64,000 nucleotides of DNA from Candidatus Aenigmatarchaeota archaeon (GCA_016193585.1 JACPRW010000006.1:64293-128292); one strand, 5' to 3'; counted from the stretch's first letter, positions 7,889 to 18,640 are shown. Notes: generated by a model not told the origin, from the letters alone. A program made the numbers and translations.

Positions 7889-10357
7889 CTAAAATCCTCC
7901 GCCTGAAAATTGTTGCTGTGGACCTGGCTGACTAAACTGCTGCTGAGGCGGCTGGTTGAATTGTTGCTGCCCTGGCTGCCCGAATTGCTGCTGAGGCGGC
8001 TGGTTGAATTGTTGCTGCGGTTGATTAAATTGTTGTGGCGGCTGGTTGAACTGCTGCGGTGAGTCTGGTTCGTTGAATCGCTGCTGGGGACCAAACTCTT
8101 CATCACCAAAGTCCTCGGGTGTGGCTCTCGATGTGGTTCTTGACGAACCTCGTGACGATGAGCTCTGTTGGGAGCCGAAGTTCCTGCATTCCTCGAAGTT
8201 TTCAGGGTCGGAGCAGTATTCGGAGCATTCTTCCTCGCTCCTGCAGCCTCCCGGCCCTCCGGCATTTCTGCCGCCCCCATCATCAGGACACATGCCGGGG
8301 TTGTTGTTACACCACTTCATGATTTCTGCGAACGAGCCGGTGCAGTACTGCGGGATGAATTCTTTGGGATCCCCACGCGGCATGCCGAACGCATACTTGT
8401 CAAACGTGCAGGTCATGACATACGGAGGCTCAACGCCAGGAATGAAGCCTGCCGGCGGCCCTGTTTCTTCCGGCAGCTCGGCCTTGACGATGCATGCATT
8501 TCCTTCAAGTCCGGTAACCTCGAGCACCGGACCGTCGCTGCCTTCAGGACGGAATCGCACCGGCTTGCAGACCCTGAACGAGCGCTCAAAGCAGCCGCCG
8601 TCGGTCCCGCAATCTTTGGGCGCTGCGGTTCCCTTTGTTTTTGCCTCGCGCACGCTCGTCGTCAGTTCCTTCACGTCCTCATCAGTGCTCAGCATGAGAT
8701 AGACAATATCCTTGATGACGATATCCTTGATGTAGCGTATGTCGTGCTTGACTTCCATGATATCGTCGACGGTGAGGTCCTCGAGCCTGTCGCTCAGCTT
8801 GCGCTTTATCTCGTTGACCTTGTCCTTAGCCGCTGCGAACATGTCAGAGACGCGGCGGAATTTCTCCTCCTCGGGAGAATTGGTCGACTTGTAATAATCT
8901 GCAATCTCATCAGTCTGCCGCGCCAGCTTGTCCAGCGATATCCTCAGGTTTTCCAGCTTGAATGCGATTGCAAGCAGCTCAGTCGGCTCAGGCACTTCGT
9001 CTATCTGTTCGACTGAAATATCGGCATCGTCGCCGCGATGGATGCATTCGTTGAACGTCACGCAACCGCCTTCGTCGCGCTCCACGACAAGTTCGCCGCC
9101 GTCCTGCTTGCACGCCTGATACGCTTTCTTCGGCACGTCCCTCGCGCAGTCATCGAAGCCGCCACAACGCGTAATCGGGCAGCCGCGCGGGTCAAAATCC
9201 TTGACGATTTCAAGCCCTTTCATCCGGCATTCTTCCTCAAGCCGCTTTTTGAATTCAGGATTGGCCACTTCAGGGCACGCGCGCTGTTCCTGCGCACTGC
9301 ATCGTATAACCTTGCATCCTTTTTCGAATCTGATCATGACCGGAATGTCAAGCTTTTTGCACTTTTCGTCAATAGCCCTGAATTCTTCCGGTGATGGGCA
9401 CTTTCCCCGCTCGAACGGATTGGCTCTTTCCTCACCGAGCTCGCAGAAGAAGGACTCGCATCCTGAGGAGTCTTTCTTTGTTACCGGCGTCCCGCCCTCC
9501 TTCCGGCACTTGTCGAAGAGTTCTTTCTCCGGCGGCGGGCACTGGCGGTGGATTTCTTCCTCGCATATAACTTTCACGAATCCGCTCTGGGGGTCTTTTT
9601 CCTCCCTGCATCCTTTCGGCGGCGGGCACTGGTCGCACCCACAGCCGTCGCGGGACCTGAAGCAGCCGACCTTGCTGCCGTCAGGACAGGTGATGGAATC
9701 AGGGCACTGCGGCCCTGACCGGCAGTCCTGCGGGCAGTTGACGCCATCCTCGCCTATGTCGCACCGCTTGTCGCCGCAATACGCCCCCTTTCTCCCGCAA
9801 TCGTCCTGGCAGTTGTCAGCATTTTCGCCCTGTTCGCAAATGCCATTGCCGCAATCATGAAACTGTGGTACCGGTTCACAGAACGTATCAACATGACACC
9901 CTCTGCTGTCAAAAGATGGTTTGGGTACTTGCCCCTGTCCGCATGTCCTCGGCTGCGGCGGGGGTGGGCATGACGGACCCGGTTGTGGAGGAGGCGCTGA
10001 GGTTGTTGTGGTCGTTTGCGTGGTACTGGGAACAGTCGTGGTTGTGGTGGCCGTGTCTCCTGTTACTGGAACGGTAGTTGTCGTGGTTGCAGGCGGCACG
10101 GTTGTGGTGGTCGTGTCTCCTGTCGATGGAACAGTCGTGGTTGTGGTTGCAGGCGGCACGGTTGTTGTCGTGGTAGGCGCCGCTGTGGTGGTCGTTGTTT
10201 CCGGCACCGTTGTTGTCGTGGTAGGAGGAGCCGTTGTGGTGGTCGTCTCAGGGACGGTGGTAGTGGTCGTTTCCTCTTGCGCGAAGGCAACTGAAGCAAG
10301 AAGGATTACTGCAAGTGAAAAGAATAACTGACCGTACAGAAACTGTTTGCGATTGTG
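7889..10357 (-). CDS. large secreted Cys-rich protein with Thr/Val/Pro-rich N-terminal linker and Gln-rich C-terminus
   Basis: Signal peptide, (TTTTTVPE)n, many C-P-C modules, QPPQQFNQPQQQF repeats at the C-terminus. Confidence 0.8.
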   Translation of the reverse strand, partial: HNRKQFLYGQLFFSLAVILLASVAFAQEETTTTTVPETTTTTAPPTTTTTVPETTTTTAAPTTTTTVPPATTTTTVPSTGDTTTTTVPPATTTTTVPVTGDTATTTTTVPSTTQTTTTTSAPPPQPGPSCPPPPQPRTCGQGQVPKPSFDSRGCHVDTFCEPVPQFHDCGNGICEQGENADNCQDDCGRKGAYCGDKRCDIGEDGVNCPQDCRSGPQCPDSITCPDGSKVGCFRSRDGCGCDQCPPPKGCREEKDPQSGFVKVICEEEIHRQCPPPEKELFDKCRKEGGTPVTKKDSSGCESFFCELGEERANPFERGKCPSPEEFRAIDEKCKKLDIPVMIRFEKGCKVIRCSAQEQRACPEVANPEFKKRLEEECRMKGLEIVKDFDPRGCPITRCGGFDDCARDVPKKAYQACKQDGGELVVERDEGGCVTFNECIHRGDDADISVEQIDEVPEPTELLAIAFKLENLRISLDKLARQTDEIADYYKSTNSPEEEKFRRVSDMFAAAKDKVNEIKRKLSDRLEDLTVDDIMEVKHDIRYIKDIVIKDIVYLMLSTDEDVKELTTSVREAKTKGTAAPKDCGTDGGCFERSFRVCKPVRFRPEGSDGPVLEVTGLEGNACIVKAELPEETGPPAGFIPGVEPPYVMTCTFDKYAFGMPRGDPKEFIPQYCTGSFAEIMKWCNNNPGMCPDDGGGRNAGGPGGCRSEEECSEYCSDPENFEECRNFGSQQSSSSRGSSRTTSRATPEDFGDEEFGPQQRFNEPDSPQQFNQPPQQFNQPQQQFNQPPQQQFGQPGQQQFNQPPQQQFSQPGPQQQFSGGGF

Positions 10358-10478
10358 CGCCATGACAATTATCATTGGTTCAGGGCGATATATAAAGATT
10401 GTGCCGACAATGGCTTTGTGGAAATTTCATCACGGCATCCGAAACAAGCTCTTAAATGTGTCATCGTATAATCTCATT

Positions 10479-10985
10479 ATGCGGGAGTTTGCCCTGTTCC
10501 TGTTCGGCATCATCATTATCGTGTTTATCGCGTACATTTACTACCTGCCGTCGCTCAGCAAGGCAATGCCCGAGGCGCCTGAACAGCCAGTCGACCTGCC
10601 GACCGAGGGCTACGAGCCGGTGCAGGTGACGGTGGTGGGGACGACGCTTGCCTTTGTGGGTAAATGCCGGGTCGTCAACATGGACATACTCGAGTCCCAG
10701 GCACTTTCGATACAGCAGGGACTGGAGCAAACAATCGGCGTACGGCCGACGACGCACGACGTCTTCAGCGATGTCACGGGGCATTTCAGCATACGCATAC
10801 CGCAGGTCCGCATCGAATCGTATGCAGATGACATTTATTTCGCCACCATCGTCGCCGTGAAAGGAAACAAAGTCCTCGAGACCGATGCGCGGCCGAGCGA
10901 TGCGGTCGCCATGGCTGTCCGAACCAATGCCACGATATACTTCAAGAAAACGCTGCTCGACAGCAACGGCATCGTAACCTGTTAA
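10479..10985 (+). CDS. membrane-anchored bifunctional nuclease (DUF151/BFN) domain protein
   Basis: N-terminal TM, then GVRPTTHDVFSD…ETDARPSDAVAMAVRTNATIYF. Confidence 0.75.
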   Translation: MREFALFLFGIIIIVFIAYIYYLPSLSKAMPEAPEQPVDLPTEGYEPVQVTVVGTTLAFVGKCRVVNMDILESQALSIQQGLEQTIGVRPTTHDVFSDVTGHFSIRIPQVRIESYADDIYFATIVAVKGNKVLETDARPSDAVAMAVRTNATIYFKKTLLDSNGIVTC

Positions 10986-11015
10986 CATCGTCGATTCTCA
11001 GACAAAGTGCATACC

Positions 11016-11771
11016 ATGAAGCTGCTGAAAATCACTCCGGTAAACTTGTTCCTGCTCCTTGCGCTCTGTTTCCTCGCGGGGTTTATCAGCGGCGTCTACA
11101 CGGTTCCCGAGCGACTCGTGGCGCACGAGGTGACGCGCTATGTCCCGCTCAACGTCACGGCGGAGGGGCACCGCGTCGAGATGCTCATCCCTGCGGTCGA
11201 TTCGGCAGGCAACGGCGTTGCGGGCAGGCTGCTCACCACGGTCAGGCCGGGCACCGGCCTCGTGCTCGTGAGCATCAATGACGTGCTTGCACAGTATGAT
11301 ACGCAGTTCTCGGGGAGAATTGCCGCGAAAGCCGCTGCATCGTATGCGAACATCACGCTTGACGAGTGGGACATCGTGTACACTATCGACGTCAACGCAA
11401 CGGCCATCGAGGGACCGAGCGCCGGCGCGGCGATGGCGGTGAGCATCGTCGCCGCTCTGCAGAACAGGACGCTCGACCCTTCGGTGAGCATTACCGGCAT
11501 CATCAACGAGGACGGGACTATCACGGGGGCGGGGTCGGTTCTCGAAAAAGCAAAGGCAATACGGAAGAACGGCGTATCCGTATTCCTTGTAGGTCCTGGC
11601 CAGGGCTCAGAACCGGCGCCGGTGCGGGAGAAGACGTGCGAAACCAGGAACGCTATCGAATACTGCAAAGTCGATTACGCGCAGAAGAAAACGAGCCTCG
11701 GAGAAAGGCTCGATATGACCATCGCCGAAGTAACCAATCTCGAGGAAGCGGTTGGCTATTTCCTCGACTGA
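11016..11771 (+). CDS. membrane-anchored Lon-like (S16) serine protease
   Basis: AIEGPSAGAAMAVSIVAAL (Ser) and ITGAGSVLEKAKAIRKNG (Lys) catalytic dyad region. Confidence 0.85.
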   Translation: MKLLKITPVNLFLLLALCFLAGFISGVYTVPERLVAHEVTRYVPLNVTAEGHRVEMLIPAVDSAGNGVAGRLLTTVRPGTGLVLVSINDVLAQYDTQFSGRIAAKAAASYANITLDEWDIVYTIDVNATAIEGPSAGAAMAVSIVAALQNRTLDPSVSITGIINEDGTITGAGSVLEKAKAIRKNGVSVFLVGPGQGSEPAPVREKTCETRNAIEYCKVDYAQKKTSLGERLDMTIAEVTNLEEAVGYFLD

Positions 11772-11788
11772 CACGCGGACGTGGTGCT

Positions 11789-12217
11789 ATGAAACCGCAT
11801 CTCGAAATCATCGTCATGCTTGCACTTATCGCTGCGCTGATGCTTGTGCTCACCGCCCCCCAGAAAACCGTTCTTACGCCATCCGAGATTGCCAAAAACG
11901 CAGACGCATACGTCGGCACGCTCGTCACGGTCAGGGGCACTGCCGACGCCTCTGGCATCGTGTGCACTCTTGCCGTCTGCCCGCCTGCAGACCCGTGCTG
12001 CAATTCATGTGGCGGAGCGCTGGTCATAACAGACGGCGTCATGCAACTGGCGCTCGAGGGAACGTACCAGGGGAAACACGTCGGATGCGGGGGCACGAAC
12101 TGCGACATCACCTGTTATCCGCTTGCAAAGGGCGGGCAGTATACGGTTAATGGAACACTTAACCACCGGTATGATGCATACGCCATCGCGCTCGAACACT
12201 ACCGTGAAGAGAAATGA
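11789..12217 (+). CDS. secreted/membrane-anchored protein, probable OB-fold, Cys-rich
   Basis: N-terminal TM, IAKNADAYVGTLVTVRGTADASG… and CCNSCGG. Confidence 0.5.
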   Translation: MKPHLEIIVMLALIAALMLVLTAPQKTVLTPSEIAKNADAYVGTLVTVRGTADASGIVCTLAVCPPADPCCNSCGGALVITDGVMQLALEGTYQGKHVGCGGTNCDITCYPLAKGGQYTVNGTLNHRYDAYAIALEHYREEK

Positions 12218-15200
12218 GATTCTTCTCCGGGATGATCATTGCTGCACTTATGATTACCGCTGTCGCCGTATTCTCCGCCCCCCAGCCGCCAGCCCTTGCA
12301 AACAACATTTTTCTTAAATCAAGAACCATCACCAACTACGGACCGCTTTCTTCCTTTTCCGCCAGGACAGGAGGCCATTATATAATACAATTCAGCCATG
12401 TACCGACGGACGACGGGAAAGCTGCACTGGAAGCAAACGGCATACTGCTGCTCAGCTACCTGCCGGACAAGGCATGGTACGCGTACGTGGAACCGGACGC
12501 AATGCTCACGAACGTCACCTACCTGGGGCCGGTCCTTCCGAACGACAAGCTGCCGCCGATGCTGCAGGAAGGCGTGCCTGACTGGATGCGCAACGGCGAC
12601 GCTACCGCCAATCTTTCGGTGACATTCTTCCCTGACGTATCACCGGACGATGCAGACCGCACCATAGAAGCGCACGGAGGCATCGTGAAGCGCCGCATGG
12701 CGGGCACTGCACGGGACGTGCAGCTTCCTGCAGAATCATTGCACAGCATCACGAACGAGGACGGCGTCAAATGGGTCGAGAACAGCAACACGCGTCTCGC
12801 CGCTCTCAACGACGGCGCCCGGAATGCCTCGGGGGTCACCGGCCTCCTCGACGCACCCTATCATCTCAACGGCACTGGCGTTGTCATAGCAGAATGGGAC
12901 CAGGGGTGGGCAGAGCGGACGCACAGCGCCCTGTCGGCAAAAACCACGCGCGGCGATGACGGCTGCACCGAAACAGAATGCGCCGACGACAGCCATGCGA
13001 CGCACGTTGCCGGCACCATGCTTGCCAACGGCAGCGGCTCGAACTACGCATACCGGGGCATGGCGCCCAACGCAACGCTGATAACGTACGAGTGGCCGGA
13101 CGACGGAACTTCGGAACTGTACAATGAGACCAACCTCTCGACTGCCGTGTACAATGCTTCCGTTTCCCAGAATTCGTGGGGTTACAGCACGCAGGCAAAC
13201 GGGTGCGGCATCATGGGAGACTACACCGCGTTCAGCGCAGCGTACGACAACATAATCCACGGCAATCAAAGCGTGACCAGCAGGACCATGACTATCGTAT
13301 TCGCTGCCGGCAACGACCGGTCAACAAATTCAGCGTACTGCGGCTCGCAAGGCCATACGTACAACACGACAACAGGGCCGGGAGGGACAGCGAAGAACAC
13401 CATCACGGTCGGCGCCGTCGACTCGGACACGTCTGCGATGACGTCGTTCAGCTCGTGGGGACCGACCGACGACGGAAGAATCAAGCCCGACGTCGTCGCT
13501 CCGGGGTGCGAGAACACCACCAACCTCAACGACGCCCTTGCGTACCGCTCCATCTGGTCGACCATCACGGGCAACACGTACAGCGGCTCGTGCGGCACCT
13601 CGATGGCGGCGCCGGTCGTTTCGGGCATCGCCGCGCTCATCTACCAGGATTACCGGCAGACGTTCAACCGGACACCGCTGCCATCAACGGTCAAGGCACT
13701 GCTTGTCCACACCGCGCGCGACGTGAACAACACCGGGCCTGACTACACGAGCGGCTACGGCATCGTCAATGCGACGGCTGCAATCGCCAAACTGCGGGAG
13801 GACAACAGGACCGATGTCGTCAAGGAGGGCAACGTAAGCCAGAACACTGCCGAGACGCACCAGCTAACGCTCTCCGGAAGGAGCGAACTAAAAATCACGC
13901 TTGCGTGGGATGATTACCAGGGAGACCCGAATGCAGCCAACGCGCTGGTCAACGACCTCGACCTGCTCGTGTATACCACCGCCGGCACCCGCTTCTTTCC
14001 GTGGACGCTCGACAAAACGAACCCTGCGACGGGAGCGGTGCAGACCCAGCGGGACGCGCTCAACAATATCGAGCAGGTCTACGTCGCCAACGCGAGCAGC
14101 GGAACCTGGAACATCACCATCAACGGGACCGCCGTCCCTAACGGCCCGCAAAACTATTCGCTCGTCATCAGCGTCACCGACACCACGCTCCCTGAGATAC
14201 GGTTCCTCACGCCTACTCCGGGAAACAGCTCAAACATCTCGTCATCGTGGGTTTACATCAACGCCACATCGAACGAGGTCATAACCGGCGCGGTGCTCGA
14301 ATGGAACAACGGCACCGTCACCAACTTCACCATGAGCGGCAACACCACGCACTTTTTTTACAACGCCACCAGCCTCGATAACCGGACGTACAGCTACAAG
14401 GTGTTCGTCAATGACACGGCGAACAACACCAACGTTTCCGACGTCAGATACGTCACGGTCGATACCATCGTCCCGCAGATTTCCATCTCGCTGCCGGCGA
14501 ACCTGACGTACAATTACACGCCCTCGCTCAACTTCAGCGCTTCGGACGCGTTCGGCCGGGTGGACCGCTGCTGGTTTGCGCTCAACAGGAACGAGACCAA
14601 TGCGACCATCAGCTCGTGCCAGAACCTGTCGCTCATCGGCGCTGAAGGATTCAACAATCTCACCGTGTACGTGAACGACACCGCGGGCAACACCAACTCC
14701 TCGCCGGTAAATTTCACCATCGACACCGTGCTCTCGGTCATCATGGTCACGAGCCCGAAAAATACGACGTACAACTACACGAACTTCACGCTCAACTACA
14801 GCGTCACCGACGTCGCCGTTTCATCGTGCTGGTTCCTCAACACAACCGGCGAGCGCATCAACCTTTCCGGCTGCATCAACGCGACGTTCAACGCGACGCC
14901 GAACAGCCAGAGCAACATCACGGTGTACGTCAACGACACCGCCAACAATACGCAGTCGTCCCAGATTTTTTTCAGCGTTGACATGAGCGTCCCCAACATC
15001 ACCGCCGCCTTTCCCCTCAACCAGACGTACAACTATACGCCCGGCATCAACTTCACGGTCACCAATGCCTTCGGCGCGCTCGACAACTGCTGGTATACCA
15101 ATGTGACAGCTTCATCGATATTCCTCCCCGCATGCGCCAACATCTCGGCAGGAAATTTCAGCGAGGGGATGAACGTTGTCAGGCTCTTCATCAATGATAC

Positions 15201-17076
15201 CGGCGGCAACCTCAACAGTTCCGCTGAGCTGAACTTCACCATAGACCTGCCGCCGCGGCTCTCGGTTCAGGCGCCGCTCAACAGCACGAATATTTCCTCG
15301 ACCAACGTCACGCTCAATTACACCGTAGGCGACACGTACGGCATCGACCGCTGCTGGCTCGTCAATACGAGCGGGAGCACCATTTTCCTTAATACAGGCC
15401 CCGGAGCCACGTGCGCGAACATCACGTTCCTCGGCGCCGAGAATCAGCCCAGCAACATCACCGTGTCGGTCAACGACACGAAAGGCAGCGTCAACTGGAC
15501 GCAGCTTTTCTTCACGGTCGACGGCATACTGCCTTTCATAACCTTCGAAAGCCCCACGCCCAACGCCACAACGAACGCGAGCACCGTCAGGCAGAACGCG
15601 AAAACGGTGCTCATCAACATCAGCGGAAACGAGAACCTCGACACCGTGACGCTCGAATGGAACGGCGCCAACGAAAGCATGGCAGGGAACTATACATCAT
15701 GGTCGAAGAACAAGTCAATAGCAACCCCGGGCAGCTACACCTTCAAGGTGTGGGCGAACGACACAGCAGGGAACAGGAACGTTTCTGAAAGCCGCACGTT
15801 CAACGTCACTGACACGGTGAAACCTGAGGTGACCGCGTCCTCGCCCACCGCGGGGACGTATTCGGCGAGCAACATATCGCTCAACTTCACCGCAGGCGAC
15901 AACTTCGCGGTTGACGCGTGCTGGTACCGGCTCAACGGAGGGGCGAACACCATGCTCGCGGGCTGCGCGAACATCACCTTTCTTGCCGCAACCGGCGGCA
16001 ACACGGTCAACCTCTCGGTCAACGATACCTCAGGAAACAGGAATGAAACGAGCATTGCGTTCACGTACACTGAGCCGACAACGACGACAACGACCGGCGG
16101 AGGCGGTTCCGCCGCCCCCTCTGCCACCACGAACACGTCGATACCCCAGCAGAACCAGACGAGCACGGTCAACATCACGGCAAACGGCACCGCAGAAATA
16201 AACGTCTCCATAAACGGGTCGGTAACCAAAATTGTTCTCAGGACGCTGCATGCTGCCACCAACGTGAAGGTGACCGTGAAGCGGCTTGCAGCAAAGCCTG
16301 CAGGAGTCGCGGCGCCGGCAGGCGCTGCCTTCGAATATCTCGACATAACCGCAGAAAACCTGAGCGCCGCCACCATAGACAGGGCAGCCATCCAGTTCAA
16401 TGTCAGCACTACGTGGCTCAGCGCAAACAACGTGACTGCCATGGATGTGCTCCTGAAGCGCTACAGCGGCAGTGCGTGGGAAAATCTCACGACAACAAAA
16501 CTACGTGAAACGGCATCCGTCGTCCTGTACGAAGCAACAACTCCGGGATTCTCCACATTCGCCATTGTCGCAGAGAAAGCGCCGTCGCCACTGACCGTCT
16601 GCGGCAACAGCGTCCGGGAAGGAGCAGAACAGTGCGATGGCACCGACCTCGCCGGCCAGTCGTGCAGCAGCAAAGGGTTTGCCAACGGCACGCTCAGGTG
16701 CACCAGCAGCTGCGCGTATGACACGAGCGTCTGCATGACAGCAGCGCAGCCGGCGTGCGGCAACGGCGTGTGCGAATCAGGAGAAAACGCGACATGTGCC
16801 CGGGACTGTGCACTGCAAGGCGACGGGCAGGGTGGCATTGACTTCATTCCTATCGTTATCGTCATTGCGGTGCTCGCCGGCCTCGCGTACGGAGCGAAAC
16901 GGTTCCTCGCCTCCCGGCAGGAGGAAACACAGGACGACCTGCTGCTCTTTGCCGTGAAGAGCCTCCAGGCAGGCTACAGCGTGAGCTACGTGAAGGAAAT
17001 ACTGCAGGACCGGGGCTACGACAAGGAAACCATCAGCAGCGTGCTGCGCAAGGCGATGAGGCGGGTTGCGAAGTGA
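12214..17076 (+). CDS. giant secreted subtilisin-like (S8) protease with repeated Ig-like domains and C-terminal TM
   Basis: EWDQGW (Asp), DDSHATHVAGTML (His), GTSMAAPVVSG (Ser); repeated FTVD/VNDT modules; FIPIVIVIAVLAGLAYGAKRFL TM. Confidence 0.92.
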   Translation: MRFFSGMIIAALMITAVAVFSAPQPPALANNIFLKSRTITNYGPLSSFSARTGGHYIIQFSHVPTDDGKAALEANGILLLSYLPDKAWYAYVEPDAMLTNVTYLGPVLPNDKLPPMLQEGVPDWMRNGDATANLSVTFFPDVSPDDADRTIEAHGGIVKRRMAGTARDVQLPAESLHSITNEDGVKWVENSNTRLAALNDGARNASGVTGLLDAPYHLNGTGVVIAEWDQGWAERTHSALSAKTTRGDDGCTETECADDSHATHVAGTMLANGSGSNYAYRGMAPNATLITYEWPDDGTSELYNETNLSTAVYNASVSQNSWGYSTQANGCGIMGDYTAFSAAYDNIIHGNQSVTSRTMTIVFAAGNDRSTNSAYCGSQGHTYNTTTGPGGTAKNTITVGAVDSDTSAMTSFSSWGPTDDGRIKPDVVAPGCENTTNLNDALAYRSIWSTITGNTYSGSCGTSMAAPVVSGIAALIYQDYRQTFNRTPLPSTVKALLVHTARDVNNTGPDYTSGYGIVNATAAIAKLREDNRTDVVKEGNVSQNTAETHQLTLSGRSELKITLAWDDYQGDPNAANALVNDLDLLVYTTAGTRFFPWTLDKTNPATGAVQTQRDALNNIEQVYVANASSGTWNITINGTAVPNGPQNYSLVISVTDTTLPEIRFLTPTPGNSSNISSSWVYINATSNEVITGAVLEWNNGTVTNFTMSGNTTHFFYNATSLDNRTYSYKVFVNDTANNTNVSDVRYVTVDTIVPQISISLPANLTYNYTPSLNFSASDAFGRVDRCWFALNRNETNATISSCQNLSLIGAEGFNNLTVYVNDTAGNTNSSPVNFTIDTVLSVIMVTSPKNTTYNYTNFTLNYSVTDVAVSSCWFLNTTGERINLSGCINATFNATPNSQSNITVYVNDTANNTQSSQIFFSVDMSVPNITAAFPLNQTYNYTPGINFTVTNAFGALDNCWYTNVTASSIFLPACANISAGNFSEGMNVVRLFINDTGGNLNSSAELNFTIDLPPRLSVQAPLNSTNISSTNVTLNYTVGDTYGIDRCWLVNTSGSTIFLNTGPGATCANITFLGAENQPSNITVSVNDTKGSVNWTQLFFTVDGILPFITFESPTPNATTNASTVRQNAKTVLINISGNENLDTVTLEWNGANESMAGNYTSWSKNKSIATPGSYTFKVWANDTAGNRNVSESRTFNVTDTVKPEVTASSPTAGTYSASNISLNFTAGDNFAVDACWYRLNGGANTMLAGCANITFLAATGGNTVNLSVNDTSGNRNETSIAFTYTEPTTTTTTGGGGSAAPSATTNTSIPQQNQTSTVNITANGTAEINVSINGSVTKIVLRTLHAATNVKVTVKRLAAKPAGVAAPAGAAFEYLDITAENLSAATIDRAAIQFNVSTTWLSANNVTAMDVLLKRYSGSAWENLTTTKLRETASVVLYEATTPGFSTFAIVAEKAPSPLTVCGNSVREGAEQCDGTDLAGQSCSSKGFANGTLRCTSSCAYDTSVCMTAAQPACGNGVCESGENATCARDCALQGDGQGGIDFIPIVIVIAVLAGLAYGAKRFLASRQEETQDDLLLFAVKSLQAGYSVSYVKEILQDRGYDKETISSVLRKAMRRVAK

Positions 17077-17132
17077 CGGCGAACAGAACTCTGTTGGGCT
17101 TTGTTTAAGAAGTCTGATTTTGCCTTGACATT

Positions 17133-18365
17133 TTAAACATCCTCCTCACTTTTTAAACAGAAATTGGGTTGTATTCCCAATTCATGCATTTCCTGAATTA
17201 TCACGCAGATGTTGTGGCAAAGAACCTTTAACAGAATTTCGTTTATTTGTGCTGTCTTGTCCTTGCTTCTTACTTTCGTGCCGAATTTTGCTTTTATCAT
17301 ACTGAATGTTGTTTCAATGTTAGACCTCGCATGATAGTGGTCTAAAAATCTCTCCCTGTTATATTCAAAATAAAGCCACATCTTTCTCCAGAGCCTGCAT
17401 CCCTTTGATGTGCGTTTTGTATTTTTCTTGAATGGGATGTAAGGCAAGGCATCGTATTCATTGACTAACTTGAAGTTCTTTCTGGACAAATACGCCTTAT
17501 CTGCAAGCACCTCAAAGATGCCAAAGTTCTTTCCTGTCTTATTCACTAATTCTGGAAGTATCGGGCAATCATTCGCATAAGCATCTGTAACTTTTATTCC
17601 TGTAATTATGTTTGTTTTCACGCCACAAATGGCATGGGCTTTGAGCCATATTCTCTTGTCCATATCCTTTCCGTATTTGGCATCAAACCATCTCTTGTAT
17701 TGGATTGTAGCAAAACCTGTGCTATCAACAGCAAACTTAGCCTCGCATCCCTTTAGAGGCAGACTGGATATTTCTATAAGTTTTTCCAGAATAGAAGTAA
17801 GTTCTTCATTTCTCATGTAATTGCTAATGCTGGAATAACAGCATATAGAATCAACAAAGCCTTCTTCGTGGGCTTGTCTCATGTCAGAAATAAACCTTCT
17901 ACAAGAGAATCCAGTATAAACCTTCAAAGCGGAAGCAAATACCATTTCGCCGAAAGCCATTTTAGGTCTGCCAAACTGATAATCTGGATTATCAATATTG
18001 CCACATAAATCCGCAAGCAGTCTCATGAATAGGTCTTTCTCATGTGTTTGTGCCTTGTTGTAGGCAGTCCAATTTTGCGGATATGTTATCCTCATGCTTT
18101 TTTCTATTGTGACATTTCCCTCCGAATCTGTTGTTTTCGTGATTATGAACTCCACTGCAAAACAATGTTTGCATGGCTGATGCCTTAGTTCGTAATCAGG
18201 GCAACTGCACTGCGAATGATAGCCATCTGAAATTACGAGGTATAGCCCCATACCGCTTTGCGATGGAACTAACCATCCTTCTTCTGTTTTCTTTATCTTG
18301 CAGTTCTTGGCAATTTTTAAGCCTCTCTGCTTTCTGACTTCATTTTCAATTTCTATTGTTTGCAT
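17133..18365 (-). CDS. DDE transposase with N-terminal SWIM zinc finger
   Basis: CSCPDYELRHQPCKHCFAVEF SWIM motif; FAVDSTGFATIQYKRWFD…VTDAYANDCPILPELV…ADKAYLSRKNFK…HYHARSNIETTFSMIKAKFG. Confidence 0.88.
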   Translation of the reverse strand: MQTIEIENEVRKQRGLKIAKNCKIKKTEEGWLVPSQSGMGLYLVISDGYHSQCSCPDYELRHQPCKHCFAVEFIITKTTDSEGNVTIEKSMRITYPQNWTAYNKAQTHEKDLFMRLLADLCGNIDNPDYQFGRPKMAFGEMVFASALKVYTGFSCRRFISDMRQAHEEGFVDSICCYSSISNYMRNEELTSILEKLIEISSLPLKGCEAKFAVDSTGFATIQYKRWFDAKYGKDMDKRIWLKAHAICGVKTNIITGIKVTDAYANDCPILPELVNKTGKNFGIFEVLADKAYLSRKNFKLVNEYDALPYIPFKKNTKRTSKGCRLWRKMWLYFEYNRERFLDHYHARSNIETTFSMIKAKFGTKVRSKDKTAQINEILLKVLCHNICVIIQEMHELGIQPNFCLKSEEDV

Positions 18366-18381
18366 CTTATCACCTTACTTT

Positions 18382-18450
18382 TATAGTATATGAATACATA
18401 ATAATATACAGATAAATATATAAAGCTTACTTACCAAATAATATACTATA
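18382..18450. promoter_or_regulatory. divergent promoter region with inverted repeat operator candidate
   Basis: TATAGTATAT (18382-18391)/ATATACTATA (18441-18450) between transposase and zinc-ribbon gene. Confidence 0.45.
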
Positions 18451-18469
18451 TAAGTATGATGTGATTTGC

Positions 18470-18640
18470 ATGGGCAAGGTCAAGATTTCAGTTGATGGTT
18501 ATAGGTGCGAAAGATGCGAATATCAGTGGATACCACGCAAGGCAGACTATCCGAAAGTCTGCCCTCGCTGTAAGAGTCCCTATTGGGATAAGGCACGGAA
18601 AAGACCTGTTCAAGCAGATGCAAAGAAACTAAAAGTTTGA
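18470..18640 (+). CDS. small zinc-ribbon protein (56 aa)
   Basis: MGKVKISVDGYRCERCEYQWIPRKADYPKVCPRCKSPYWDKARKRPVQADAKKLKV*. Confidence 0.65.
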   Translation: MGKVKISVDGYRCERCEYQWIPRKADYPKVCPRCKSPYWDKARKRPVQADAKKLKV

